Of a DNA stretch of 12,407 bases, positions 6,816-12,407 are shown one piece after another. The translations under genes and the position numbers were made by a program. The notes under the pieces were generated by a model, which worked only from the letters and a program-made list of their open reading frames with translations, searched no databases and was not told where the DNA came from. The stretch spans positions 1 to 12,407 of the forward strand of contig JAUWXS010000010.1 in assembly GCA_030616265.1 (NCBI GenBank). The letters run 5' to 3'. Every line of letters starts with the position of its first letter. Position 1 is the first letter of the stretch. The DNA comes from Dehalococcoidia bacterium. Its GTDB lineage: Bacteria; Chloroflexota; Dehalococcoidia; Dehalococcoidales; BS750m-G39.

Positions 6816-7997
6816 ATGGCGGAGAGAAAGGTTTGCATTATCGGCGGTGGCATGAGTCGGTGGGGGGTGAGGGAGGCCAGCATAATAGATATGGCTCAGG
6901 AAGCAGCTAAGGATTGTTTTGACGATGTCCCCGCGCTTAAGAAGCAGGACGTAGACGGCTTTTTGTTTGCTTCTTCTTACTGCGGGCGCCGCTCTTTTCA
7001 GGTCAATGCAGCTCCGGTCATAGCTGAGCGCATCGGCATTAAACCGACCAGCATGTGCACCAGGGTGGATACGCTGTGCGCTGGCGGTAGCTCGGGCATT
7101 ATCCTGGCTACGGGGCTGATAAAGGCCGGGCTGGCTGACATTATGGTAGTGGCCGGCGGTGAGAAGCTCTATACGCCGCAGCGGTGGGAGACCTATTACA
7201 GCGAGCTGGCTTCCATAGACCATGATTGGGAAGGAGCCCAGGGAATAGGACTGCCACCTCCTTTCTTCAGCATGACGGCTCAGGAGCATATGAAACGCTA
7301 CGGGACTACCAAAGAGCAGTTGTCGGCCGTCACGGTCAAGAACCGCCGCAACGGCTCTAACAACCCCAAGGGGCATTTTCAGAAGGCGGTTACACTGGAA
7401 GAGGTGATGGCCTCCCGACCGATAGCCCCACCCCTCGGGCTCTTTGACTGCACTCCGGTCACCGATGGCTGTGCCGCGGTGATATTAACCTATGAAGATA
7501 AAGCCAAGGAGCTTAGCGATAGGCCCCTGGTCTATGTCAGGGGGACGGCTCAGGTAGCCCTTCATAGTATGTCGATGAACTGGCCGGGTGAACACCTGGC
7601 TGATTGGCTGCACCTGAGAACGGCGGCCAAAAAGGCTTACGAGAGGGCGCGGGTTGGCCCCAATGATATTGATGTCGCCCAGACCCATGACTGCTTCACT
7701 ATCTCGGAGATTATCGAGATGGAGGACCTGGGCTTCTGCAAGAAGGGGGAGGGGGGACCCTTTGTCGAGTCGGGACAGAGCGATTTTGGAGGTAAGATAC
7801 CAGTAAATACCGACGGCGGTCTTCTCGCCTGTGGGCATCCCTTCGGCGGCACTGGCATTCGCCAGGCACGCGAGATAACTTACCAGCTGCAGGGAAGGGC
7901 CATAAGGCAGGTAGAAGGCGCTAAGATAGGGCTGACGCATAACCTGAGCGGACTTAATGTCGAGCATACCATACTCATCTACGGAAGAGAGCCCTAA
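6816..7997 (+). CDS. Thiolase, SCP-x type (second of two)
   Basis: A 393-residue paralogue of the upstream thiolase, clearly diverged. Catalytic C88 lies in DTLCAGGSSG, followed by HDCFTISEI (291-299) and GHPFGGTG (340-347) with H341. The C-terminal loop reads HNLSGLNVE (375-383), where relatives have HN-x-G-G/I-G, so the glycine-rich oxyanion segment is altered. The start ATG has a perfect AAGGAGGT 5 nt upstream and lies 20 bp after the first DUF35 gene. With its own DUF35 gene 32 bp downstream it forms a second thiolase-DUF35 pair. It might handle a different acyl-CoA, or form a mixed complex with the first. A purely structural or altered catalytic role cannot be excluded. Confidence 0.88.
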   Translation: MAERKVCIIGGGMSRWGVREASIIDMAQEAAKDCFDDVPALKKQDVDGFLFASSYCGRRSFQVNAAPVIAERIGIKPTSMCTRVDTLCAGGSSGIILATGLIKAGLADIMVVAGGEKLYTPQRWETYYSELASIDHDWEGAQGIGLPPPFFSMTAQEHMKRYGTTKEQLSAVTVKNRRNGSNNPKGHFQKAVTLEEVMASRPIAPPLGLFDCTPVTDGCAAVILTYEDKAKELSDRPLVYVRGTAQVALHSMSMNWPGEHLADWLHLRTAAKKAYERARVGPNDIDVAQTHDCFTISEIIEMEDLGFCKKGEGGPFVESGQSDFGGKIPVNTDGGLLACGHPFGGTGIRQAREITYQLQGRAIRQVEGAKIGLTHNLSGLNVEHTILIYGREP

Positions 7998-8029
7998 GAA
8001 TTTAGAAAATTATAATAAGGGGGGGAGTT

Positions 8030-8515
8030 ATGACAGTACTGGGAGTACCAATTTTAGAAGGTTTATACCCGTCCACCATGGACCTTTATCCCTTGCAGGC
8101 CAAGGAGTTCAACCGGATTCATCCGTTTTACGAGAACCTGAGGCAGAACAGATTCACCACCACCAAGTGTAAGAAGTGCGGCAACGTACCTTTCCCACCC
8201 CGGGTCGTCTGCCCGCAGTGCAATTCAGATGATTTGGAGTGGGTGGACCTGCCCACCCAGGGCAAGGTGCTTCGCTTTACCGAGGAAGTGGCCGGAGTGC
8301 CTCTGGGCTTTGAGACGCCTCTGATTCATGCCCTGGTTGACCTGGGCGAGGGACGCAAGTTCATCTCCCGTGTCGTTAACTGCAAAGAGGGGCAGCTCAA
8401 GGAAGGGGCTACCGTCAAGCTGGCTGTCTTTGACATACCGGCGATGATAGTAGAGAAAAAGGGTGTGATGGATGAGGTGCCGAGGGTATTTTTTGCCTTC
8501 GAGCCGGTAAAGTAG
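8030..8515 (+). CDS. DUF35 zinc-ribbon/OB-fold protein (second)
   Basis: A 161-residue DUF35 protein with a longer N-terminus than its paralogue (about 30 extra residues including GVPILEGLYPSTMDLYPL). Next comes the usual helix (HPFYENLRQNRFTTT), a zinc ribbon with C47, C50, C61 and C64 (CKKC-x10-CPQC), and an OB-fold from WVDLPTQGKVLRFT to the end. ATG at 8030 has a G-rich ribosome-binding site (AAGGGGGGGAG at 8018-8028). It is probably the partner of the second thiolase, 32 bp upstream. Its last 23 bases also hold the -35 box of a candidate rplJ promoter. The cassette ends here; the L10 leader follows. Confidence 0.88.
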   Translation: MTVLGVPILEGLYPSTMDLYPLQAKEFNRIHPFYENLRQNRFTTTKCKKCGNVPFPPRVVCPQCNSDDLEWVDLPTQGKVLRFTEEVAGVPLGFETPLIHALVDLGEGRKFISRVVNCKEGQLKEGATVKLAVFDIPAMIVEKKGVMDEVPRVFFAFEPVK

Positions 8516-8521
8516 TAAAAT
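8493..8521 (+). promoter_or_regulatory. Candidate promoter of rplJL
   Basis: TTGCCT (8493-8498), 17-bp spacer, TAAAAT (8516-8521). The -35 type TTGCC matches two of the tRNA promoters in this window. Predicted start near 8528, just before the L10 leader. The -35 box lies within the end of the second DUF35 gene. Confidence 0.5.
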
Positions 8522-8543
8522 AGTAAAATAAAACAGGTTTCCT

Positions 8544-8643
8544 GAGACAGCGGGTGCCTTTGAGGCTTAATTAGCTGCCTGCCGAGGAGAAAGAGGGCTT
8601 TTATCGTAGGTCCTTGTGCGGCAGGCGCAAGGGCTTACTTTTT
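8544..8643 (+). promoter_or_regulatory. Ribosomal protein L10 leader (rplJL autoregulatory RNA)
   Basis: The segment GAGACAGCGGGTGCC ... GCTTAAT ... CTGCCTGCCGAGG has the conserved sequence pattern of the bacterial L10 leader. GCGGGT (8550-8555) pairs with GCCTGC (8577-8582), enclosing a small GCC/GGC hairpin (8556-8566). This is the expected L10(L12)4 binding structure. Downstream, CGGCAGGC (8619-8626) can pair with GCCTGCCG (8577-8584), or that segment can join the terminator hairpin 8612-8632. By analogy with Bacillus subtilis, L10 binding should favour the terminator and so lower rplJL expression. Confidence 0.8.
8612..8643 (+). terminator. Attenuator hairpin in the L10 leader
   Basis: CCTTGTGC (8612-8619) pairs with GCGCAAGG (8625-8632), eight pairs including one G-U, with a 5-nt loop. 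It is followed by GCTTACTTTTT. It lies 15 bp before the rplJ start codon and shares bases with the competing antiterminator pairing. Confidence 0.65.
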
Positions 8644-8658
8644 AGGGGGTGATGAAGA

Positions 8659-9186
8659 ATGTCGAGTAAGGACAAGAAGGCGCAGATTATTGATAGCCTG
8701 CAGGAGGTCCTTTCCCGATGCAGCGTTGGTGTTCTGACCGACTATCGGGGGCTGTCAGCGCCTGAGATGACCGAGCTGCGCCGCCAGTTGAGGGAGGCTG
8801 GCATTGAGTACAGGGTGGTGAAGAACACGCTGGCCCGCTTTGCCGCCGAGAGGGCAGGCAAAGATGAGCTAGTTAGCTTCTTCGAGGGGCCGGTGGCGAT
8901 TGCCTTCGGCTACGGCGATATAACTGAGCCGGCCAAAGCCTTGGCCGCCTATGTTCAGGCTTCTAAGGTAGAGATCAGTATAAAGGGCGGCTTCCTGCCC
9001 GACGGGCTGCTTAGCTTGGAGGAAGTTGAAACCCTGTCTAAATTACCATCAAGGGAGGTTTTGCTGGCTAAGGTTGTGGGCGGAATTCAGAGCCCCATCT
9101 CGGCTTTGGTCAGCCGTCTTAGCGCCCCTATGACGGGACTGGTAGGGGTGCTGCAATCAAGGATTAAACAATTGGAGGGAGGATAA
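8659..9186 (+). CDS. rplJ: 50S ribosomal protein L10
   Basis: Base of the ribosomal stalk; binds 23S rRNA with its N-terminal domain and carries L7/L12 dimers on its C-terminal helix. At 175 aa it is of normal length. The N-terminal part has [20 protein letters not shown] and [12 protein letters not shown], both typical of L10. The C-terminal segment from about 130 ([20 protein letters not shown] to the end) includes the helix that should hold L12. ATG at 8659 has AGGGGGTG (8644-8651) upstream. It is preceded by the L10 leader and attenuator, implying feedback by L10-L12. rplL begins 1 bp after its stop, so the two are coupled. Confidence 0.97.
   Translation: MSSKDKKAQIIDSLQEVLSRCSVGVLTDYRGLSAPEMTELRRQLREAGIEYRVVKNTLARFAAERAGKDELVSFFEGPVAIAFGYGDITEPAKALAAYVQASKVEISIKGGFLPDGLLSLEEVETLSKLPSREVLLAKVVGGIQSPISALVSRLSAPMTGLVGVLQSRIKQLEGG
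9174..9182 (+). promoter_or_regulatory. Ribosome-binding site supporting the long rplL start
   Basis: GGAGGGAGG ends 5 nt before the ATG at 9188, overlapping the end of rplJ. It supports translation of the repeat extension. By contrast, the TTG at 9668, where a normal-length L7/L12 would begin, has no comparable site in front of it. Confidence 0.75.
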
Positions 9187-9187
9187 G

Positions 9188-10051
9188 ATGACACAAGAAG
9201 AAGCCAAGGGCAAAAAAACGGCCAAGAAGCCCGAAGCTGAGGCTGAGGTGAAGGAACCAGAAGCCAAGGCTGAAGCCCAAGAACCTGAGGTCAAGGCAGA
9301 GGCTCAACCTGAAGTCAAGGCTGAGGCTAAAGAACCAGAAGCCAAGCCTGAGGCCAAGGCTGAAGTAAAAGAGCCTGAAGCCAAACCAGAAGCCAAGGCT
9401 GAAGTAAAAGAGCCAGAAGCTCAACCAGAAGCCAAGGCTGAAGCCCAAGAACCTGAGGTCAAGGTAGAGACTAAAGAGCCTGAAGCTAAACCCGAGGCTG
9501 AGGCTGAAGTCAAAGAGCCAGAAGCTCAACCAGAAGTCAAGGCTGAGGCCAAGGCTGAAGTAAAAGAGCCTGAAGCCAAACCAGAGGCTAAGAAGCCTGA
9601 AGCCAAGGCTGAGGCGAAACCCCCGGCTAAGCCTGAGGCGGAGAAGAAACCGGCTGTAGCCAAGAAGTTGTCAAAGGGTGTTGAAGACATAATGACGACA
9701 ATAAAGAAGATGACCGTGCTTGAGCTGTCGGAGCTGGTGCAGGCTCTGGAGGCCGAGTTTGGCGTTAGTGCTTCGGTGGCGGTGGCGGCACCAGCCGCGG
9801 GTGGGGCGGCAGCAGCGGCTCCAGCGGCGGCTGAAGAGCAAACAGAGTTCAGCGTCGTTCTCAAGGATATAGGGGCTAACAAGATTAACGTTATCCGAGC
9901 GGTGAGGGAGCTGACTACCCTTGGGCTTAAAGAGGCCAAGGACTTTGTCGAGAGCGCCCCGCAGACGGTAAAAGAGGGAGTTGCCAAAGACGAGGCAGCC
10001 ACGATGAAGCAGAAGCTGGAGGCTGCCGGCGCTACCGTTGAAGTTAAGTAA
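9188..10051 (+). CDS. rplL: 50S ribosomal protein L7/L12 with a ~160-residue N-terminal repeat extension
   Basis: L7/L12 forms the mobile stalk that recruits translation GTPases. Residues 161-287 (127 aa) are a complete, normal-length L7/L12: dimerisation/L10-binding domain from LSKGVEDIM to about 195, an Ala/Gly/Pro hinge (about 196-222), and the C-terminal factor-binding domain with [27 protein letters not shown] replaces the usual TGLGL. Residues 1-160 are an additional Lys/Glu/Pro/Ala-rich, low-complexity tail with a 13-residue repeat ([13 protein letters not shown]), nearly charge-balanced and probably disordered or extended. The ATG at 9188 is supported by a strong ribosome-binding site and coupling to rplJ. 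Neighbouring repeats differ only at synonymous third positions, which indicates the tail is translated. Its role is unknown. Confidence 0.93.
   Translation: MTQEEAKGKKTAKKPEAEAEVKEPEAKAEAQEPEVKAEAQPEVKAEAKEPEAKPEAKAEVKEPEAKPEAKAEVKEPEAQPEAKAEAQEPEVKVETKEPEAKPEAEAEVKEPEAQPEVKAEAKAEVKEPEAKPEAKKPEAKAEAKPPAKPEAEKKPAVAKKLSKGVEDIMTTIKKMTVLELSELVQALEAEFGVSASVAVAAPAAGGAAAAAPAAAEEQTEFSVVLKDIGANKINVIRAVRELTTLGLKEAKDFVESAPQTVKEGVAKDEAATMKQKLEAAGATVEVK
9227..9655 (+). repeat. Imperfect tandem repeats coding for K/E/P/A-rich tail
   Basis: Degenerate repeats with units of mainly 39 bp (13 codons) and shorter variants, fully within rplL. The clearest pair is 9344-9382 and 9383-9421. Both encode [13 protein letters not shown] and differ at five bases, all synonymous third positions. 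Further units encode variants such as [13 protein letters not shown] and [13 protein letters not shown]. Confidence 0.85.
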
Positions 10052-10066
10052 AGCTGGAGGTTAGCC

Positions 10067-10324
10067 ATGACTTCTGGCGAGTATTTAATACCTATCGGTA
10101 TAGGTGGCTTTTTTGCCATCGTGGGCATAATCTTGATTTTTTTGGGCCGGGGAGAAGAACGTAGCTACTATGATTCCCTGGCCAGTCGCCCTGACGCCAG
10201 GGAATTTCTGGAACACTGGCCGGAACGCCCCCGAGTGGGGGCACTGAAAATAGGCGGCTGGATAGCCCTGATTGTCGGCGTGCTGCTGATGGTCATGGGG
10301 GGCGCCTTCTGGCTCTGGAGCTAG
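10067..10324 (+). CDS. Small two-helix membrane protein, unknown
   Basis: An 85-residue protein I do not recognise. Two hydrophobic helices are evident, at about 5-27 (YLIPIGIGGFFAIVGIILIF) and about 60-84 (IGGWIALIVGVLLMVMGGAF). A charged loop of about 32 residues (GRGEERSYYDSLASRPDARE and on) lies between them and is probably cytoplasmic by charge. GGAGG (10056-10060) is 6 nt before the ATG. It follows rplL by 15 bp with no terminator between, so it is probably the last gene of the rplJL transcript. A strong hairpin follows at 10375. In many bacteria rpoB would stand here. No function is proposed. Confidence 0.75.
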   Translation: MTSGEYLIPIGIGGFFAIVGIILIFLGRGEERSYYDSLASRPDAREFLEHWPERPRVGALKIGGWIALIVGVLLMVMGGAFWLWS

Positions 10325-10374
10325 AGAGCCCGCGTTACCAAGGTTGCCTCTTCCTCCACTATCAGAGTTATTTA

Positions 10375-10415
10375 ACCCGACATACGGGATATGCCCTATG
10401 TTGACGGGTATTTTT
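10375..10415 (+). terminator. Intrinsic terminator after the rplJL unit
   Basis: ACCCG ACATA (10375-10384) pairs with TATGT (10397-10401) and CGGGT (10405-10409), with a 3-nt bulge. An inner GGG/CCC stem closes on ATATG. Five T (10411-10415) follow. It ends only 4 bp before the annotated ATG of the transporter gene. Confidence 0.7.
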
Positions 10416-10419
10416 AATA

Positions 10420-11655
10420 ATGAATGTAGTTAATACTCAAAGCGGCGGAAAAGGTTACCGGTTGTATGTGCTCACCCTGGCGGCACTGACCTTCACCTTT
10501 ACTCTTGCCATGCAACAGATTTGCATGGCGGTCCTCTTTAAGGAGATAGCCGAGGACCTGGGCATGGACCTGGTGGAGATGGGTATAGTCTGGGGAATGC
10601 CGGCCTTTGCCGCTTTGTGTATTGTCCTCGTCGCCGGCTTGCTCACCGACCGCTATGGAGCCATTCGCGTCATGGGTATTGCCTGTATCCTGGCCGGAGT
10701 ATTCGGCGCCGTCAGGGGCACCACCGATGACTTTTTAAGCCTGGCCATAGTCACCTTCTTTTTCGGGCTTTCCATCTGGGTTATACCCAGCAGCGTCTTT
10801 AAGACCACCGCCACCTGGTTTTCGGGGAGAAAGCTGGTCATCGCCAACGGCGTGGTATCGGCGGGCATGGGACTTGGCTTTACCGTAGGCTCAATGATTA
10901 GCGCCACCGTAATGTCACCATTGCTCAACGGCTGGGAGAACGTATTGTACTTGTATGGCGGCATATCGGTCGTCATCGGGCTGCTCTGGCTGCTCACCGT
11001 AAAGGAGCATGCCCCGGTACACCTGGGGGCGGAGCTGACCAGAGTGCCGCTGCGCCAGTCGGTAGCGCGCGTGTTTCCTATCAAAACCATCTGGCTGCTT
11101 GGGCTGACCCTTTTGGGCTATGGGGCTTGTCTTCAGGGGATGATGGGTTACCTGCCTACCTACCTGCGTGATATCGGCTGGACGGTAGCCAGCGCCGACG
11201 GCAGCCTGGCTACTTTTAATGCCCTCAGTACGCTGGGGGCTATCCCGCTTGCCTTATTATCGGCCAGGATGGACTTGAGGAAGGCGGTCCTTTTTCCGAT
11301 ATTGGTCATTACCGTTGTCGGCATCGCCCTGCTGCCTGTGGTGAGCGTCGCCATGGTATGGGTGATATTGATAGTAGTGGGCGTTACCCGTGACGGCTTT
11401 ATGGCCGTCGCCCTTACCATAAGCACCGAGACGGAAGGGGTAGGGGTGGTCTATGCCGGCACCGCTATGGGATTGACGCAGACTCTTATGAATGTAGGCC
11501 CCATTATTTCTCCCGCCCTGGGCAACAGCTTGGCCGACCCCGCCAACCCCGCCTCCCCATACCCCTTCTTTCTCTGGGCGGCTTTTGGGCTGCTGGCCTT
11601 AGTCGCTTTTTGCTTCGTCAAGGAAACGGGGTGGAGGCAGAAACCTAAATTATGA
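10420..11655 (+). CDS. Major facilitator superfamily transporter
   Basis: A 411-residue integral membrane transporter, presumably 12 helices. The MFS motif A between helices 2 and 3 is visible as GLLTDRYGAIRVMG (73-86). A second half-motif appears as SARMDLRKAVL (about 281-291) between helices 8 and 9. A central polar loop lies at about 195-220. Substrate cannot be told; it vaguely resembles cyanate permease-like or other organic-anion MFS members. The start is uncertain: ATG at 10420 has no ribosome-binding site and abuts the terminator hairpin. TTG at 10462, with AAAGG 7 nt upstream, would remove 14 residues and still leave helix 1 intact. It is convergent with the ComM-like gene (14 bp between stops). 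Confidence 0.85.
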   Translation: MNVVNTQSGGKGYRLYVLTLAALTFTFTLAMQQICMAVLFKEIAEDLGMDLVEMGIVWGMPAFAALCIVLVAGLLTDRYGAIRVMGIACILAGVFGAVRGTTDDFLSLAIVTFFFGLSIWVIPSSVFKTTATWFSGRKLVIANGVVSAGMGLGFTVGSMISATVMSPLLNGWENVLYLYGGISVVIGLLWLLTVKEHAPVHLGAELTRVPLRQSVARVFPIKTIWLLGLTLLGYGACLQGMMGYLPTYLRDIGWTVASADGSLATFNALSTLGAIPLALLSARMDLRKAVLFPILVITVVGIALLPVVSVAMVWVILIVVGVTRDGFMAVALTISTETEGVGVVYAGTAMGLTQTLMNVGPIISPALGNSLADPANPASPYPFFLWAAFGLLALVAFCFVKETGWRQKPKL

Positions 11656-11669
11656 GGAGAGGACCCCGA

Positions 11670-12407
11670 CTACACCAGACTTCGCGGCCGATACTGGATA
11701 GCTTCGGCGATGTGGTGGGCTTTGATGATATCGGTGTTTTCCAGGTCGGCGAGGGTGCGGCCTATCTTGAGGATGCGGTGGAAGGCGCGGGCGGAAAGAT
11801 AAAGCTGCTTCATAGCCGCCTTGAGCAGGCTCTGGGCTGATTCCTCTGTTTTACAGGACTCCCTGACCTCGGTGGGCGTCATCTCGGCGTTGCAGGCCAG
11901 GCTTGTCCCTTTAAAGCGCTGGCGCTGTATTGAACGTGACGCCTCAACCCTGGCTTGAACCTTCTCCGACTCTTCCCCCAGCCTGTCGTCAGCCAGCTTT
12001 TCGTAGTCAATGTGGGGCACCTCAACAAAGATGTCAACCCGGTCGATAAAGGGCCCGCTGACCCGCTTCTGGTAGCGGGCGACCAGGCTCGGCGAGCAGG
12101 TGCACTGCTTAAAGGGGTCGCCGTAGTAGCCGCAGGGGCAGGGGTTCATTGCCCCCACCAGCATAAAGTTAGCCGGAAAAGTGACGCTCCCCTGTGCCCG
12201 GCTGATGGTGATTATCCTGTCTTCCAGGGGCTGACGCAGCACCTCAAGCACGGAATGCCCGAATTCGGGAAGCTCGTCGAGGAAGAGCACCCCCCGATGG
12301 CTGAGGCTTATCTCGCCCGGCCGGGGCCATTGTCCCCCACCCACCAGCCCGGCATTGGAGATGGTGTAGTGGGGTGACCGAAAAGGGCGCCGTTTAATCA
12401 ATGGAGT
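11670..12407 (-). CDS. ComM/YifB-type Mg-chelatase-like AAA+ protein, C-terminal half (runs off right edge)
   Basis: About 245 codons from the C-terminal part of a protein usually of about 500 aa; the N-terminal Lon-like domain and Walker A lie outside the window. Visible are RRPFRSPHYTISNAGLVGGG, the Walker B region RGVLFLDELPEF, the cysteine-rich loop NPCPCGYYGDPFKQCTCSP, the arginine-finger region SGPFIDRVDIFVEVP, and the C-terminal helical domain (SARAFHRILKIGRTLADLE ... HIAEAIQYR). Family members such as ComM are hexameric helicases that promote branch migration during natural transformation; here the role is inferred only. The reading frame stays open to the last base, so the real start is outside. 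YTIS replaces the commoner HTIS. Confidence 0.92.
   Translation of the reverse strand, partial: TPLIKRRPFRSPHYTISNAGLVGGGQWPRPGEISLSHRGVLFLDELPEFGHSVLEVLRQPLEDRIITISRAQGSVTFPANFMLVGAMNPCPCGYYGDPFKQCTCSPSLVARYQKRVSGPFIDRVDIFVEVPHIDYEKLADDRLGEESEKVQARVEASRSIQRQRFKGTSLACNAEMTPTEVRESCKTEESAQSLLKAAMKQLYLSARAFHRILKIGRTLADLENTDIIKAHHIAEAIQYRPRSLV

Noticed and set aside
6810..7376. Minus-strand frame of 188 codons opposite the second thiolase
   Set aside because: Covers the catalytic Cys region of a well-supported thiolase; no family resemblance.
8011..8016. TATAAT before the second DUF35 gene as a promoter
   Set aside because: No -35 at 16-18 bp and no extended -10; likely chance in an AT-rich spacer.
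7957..8172. Plus-strand 71-codon frame spanning the second thiolase and second DUF35 genes
   Set aside because: Overlaps two supported genes in another frame, with no suitable ribosome-binding site or domain.
9164..9529. Minus-strand open frame of 121 codons opposite the rplL repeats
   Set aside because: It is the reverse complement of the Lys/Glu/Ala repeats, giving an artificial Leu/Phe/Ser-rich string; silent third-position variation supports the plus frame.
9668..9670. TTG as the true rplL start
   Set aside because: It is where a normal L7/L12 would begin, but it has no good ribosome-binding site; the upstream frame has one and shows protein-level constraint. Kept as an alternative only.
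9526..10128. Minus-strand frame of 200 codons opposite the L7/L12 core
   Set aside because: Low-complexity Ala/Ser product, fully overlapping a secure ribosomal protein gene.
10401..10406. TTGACG as the -35 box of the transporter gene
   Set aside because: No -10 at 16-18 bp, and the bases belong to the terminator stem and bulge.

Overview
The window looks like a chromosomal piece of an uncultured bacterium, most probably Chloroflexota and possibly Dehalococcoidia. This is an inference from gene order and protein flavour: a tRNA-Thr/Tyr/Thr-tuf-rpmG-secE-nusG-rplK-rplA block, rplJL without rpoBC behind it, frequent TTG/GTG starts, and abundant SCP-x-type thiolase/DUF35 pairs. No rRNA or phylogenetic marker was tested, so the taxonomic call is moderate at best.

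Layout. Bases 1-299 (minus strand) hold the N-terminal part of RNase III, with its own promoter. Divergent from it are tRNA-Gln(CUG) and a DUF169 gene, then tRNA-Glu(CUC), tRNA-Thr(UGU), tRNA-Tyr(GUA) and tRNA-Thr(GGU). Each tRNA or tRNA pair has a recognisable promoter. From 1823 a translation/transcription run follows: tuf, rpmG (55 aa), secE, nusG, rplK, rplA. At 5226-8515 the usual L11-L1-L10-L12 order is interrupted by a four-gene metabolic cassette: thiolase, DUF35 Zn-ribbon/OB protein, thiolase, DUF35 protein. Ribosomal genes resume with an L10 leader and intrinsic attenuator, then rplJ and rplL. rplL codes for L7/L12 with a Lys/Glu/Pro/Ala repeat extension of about 160 residues at its N-terminus. 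A small two-helix membrane protein and a terminator-like hairpin follow, then an MFS transporter. On the minus strand, converging on it, is the C-terminal half of a ComM/YifB-type Mg-chelatase-like AAA+ protein that runs off the right edge.

How it works together. The left and centre are housekeeping genes: tRNA supply, EF-Tu, the Sec translocon subunit, the NusG elongation factor and the L1/L11/L10/L12 stalk proteins. The cassette probably encodes two thiolase-DUF35 acyl-CoA complexes. It has no visible promoter or terminator at its left end, so it may be read from the ribosomal operon. rplJL has its own candidate promoter inside the last cassette gene, plus the L10 autoregulatory leader, so stalk-protein supply can be controlled separately.

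Most worth a second look: the long repetitive N-terminal extension of L7/L12, the paired thiolase/DUF35 cassette inside the ribosomal operon, the four-cysteine insertion in EF-Tu, and the three mutually exclusive pairings in the L10 leader. No gap longer than 300 bases lacks a gene.
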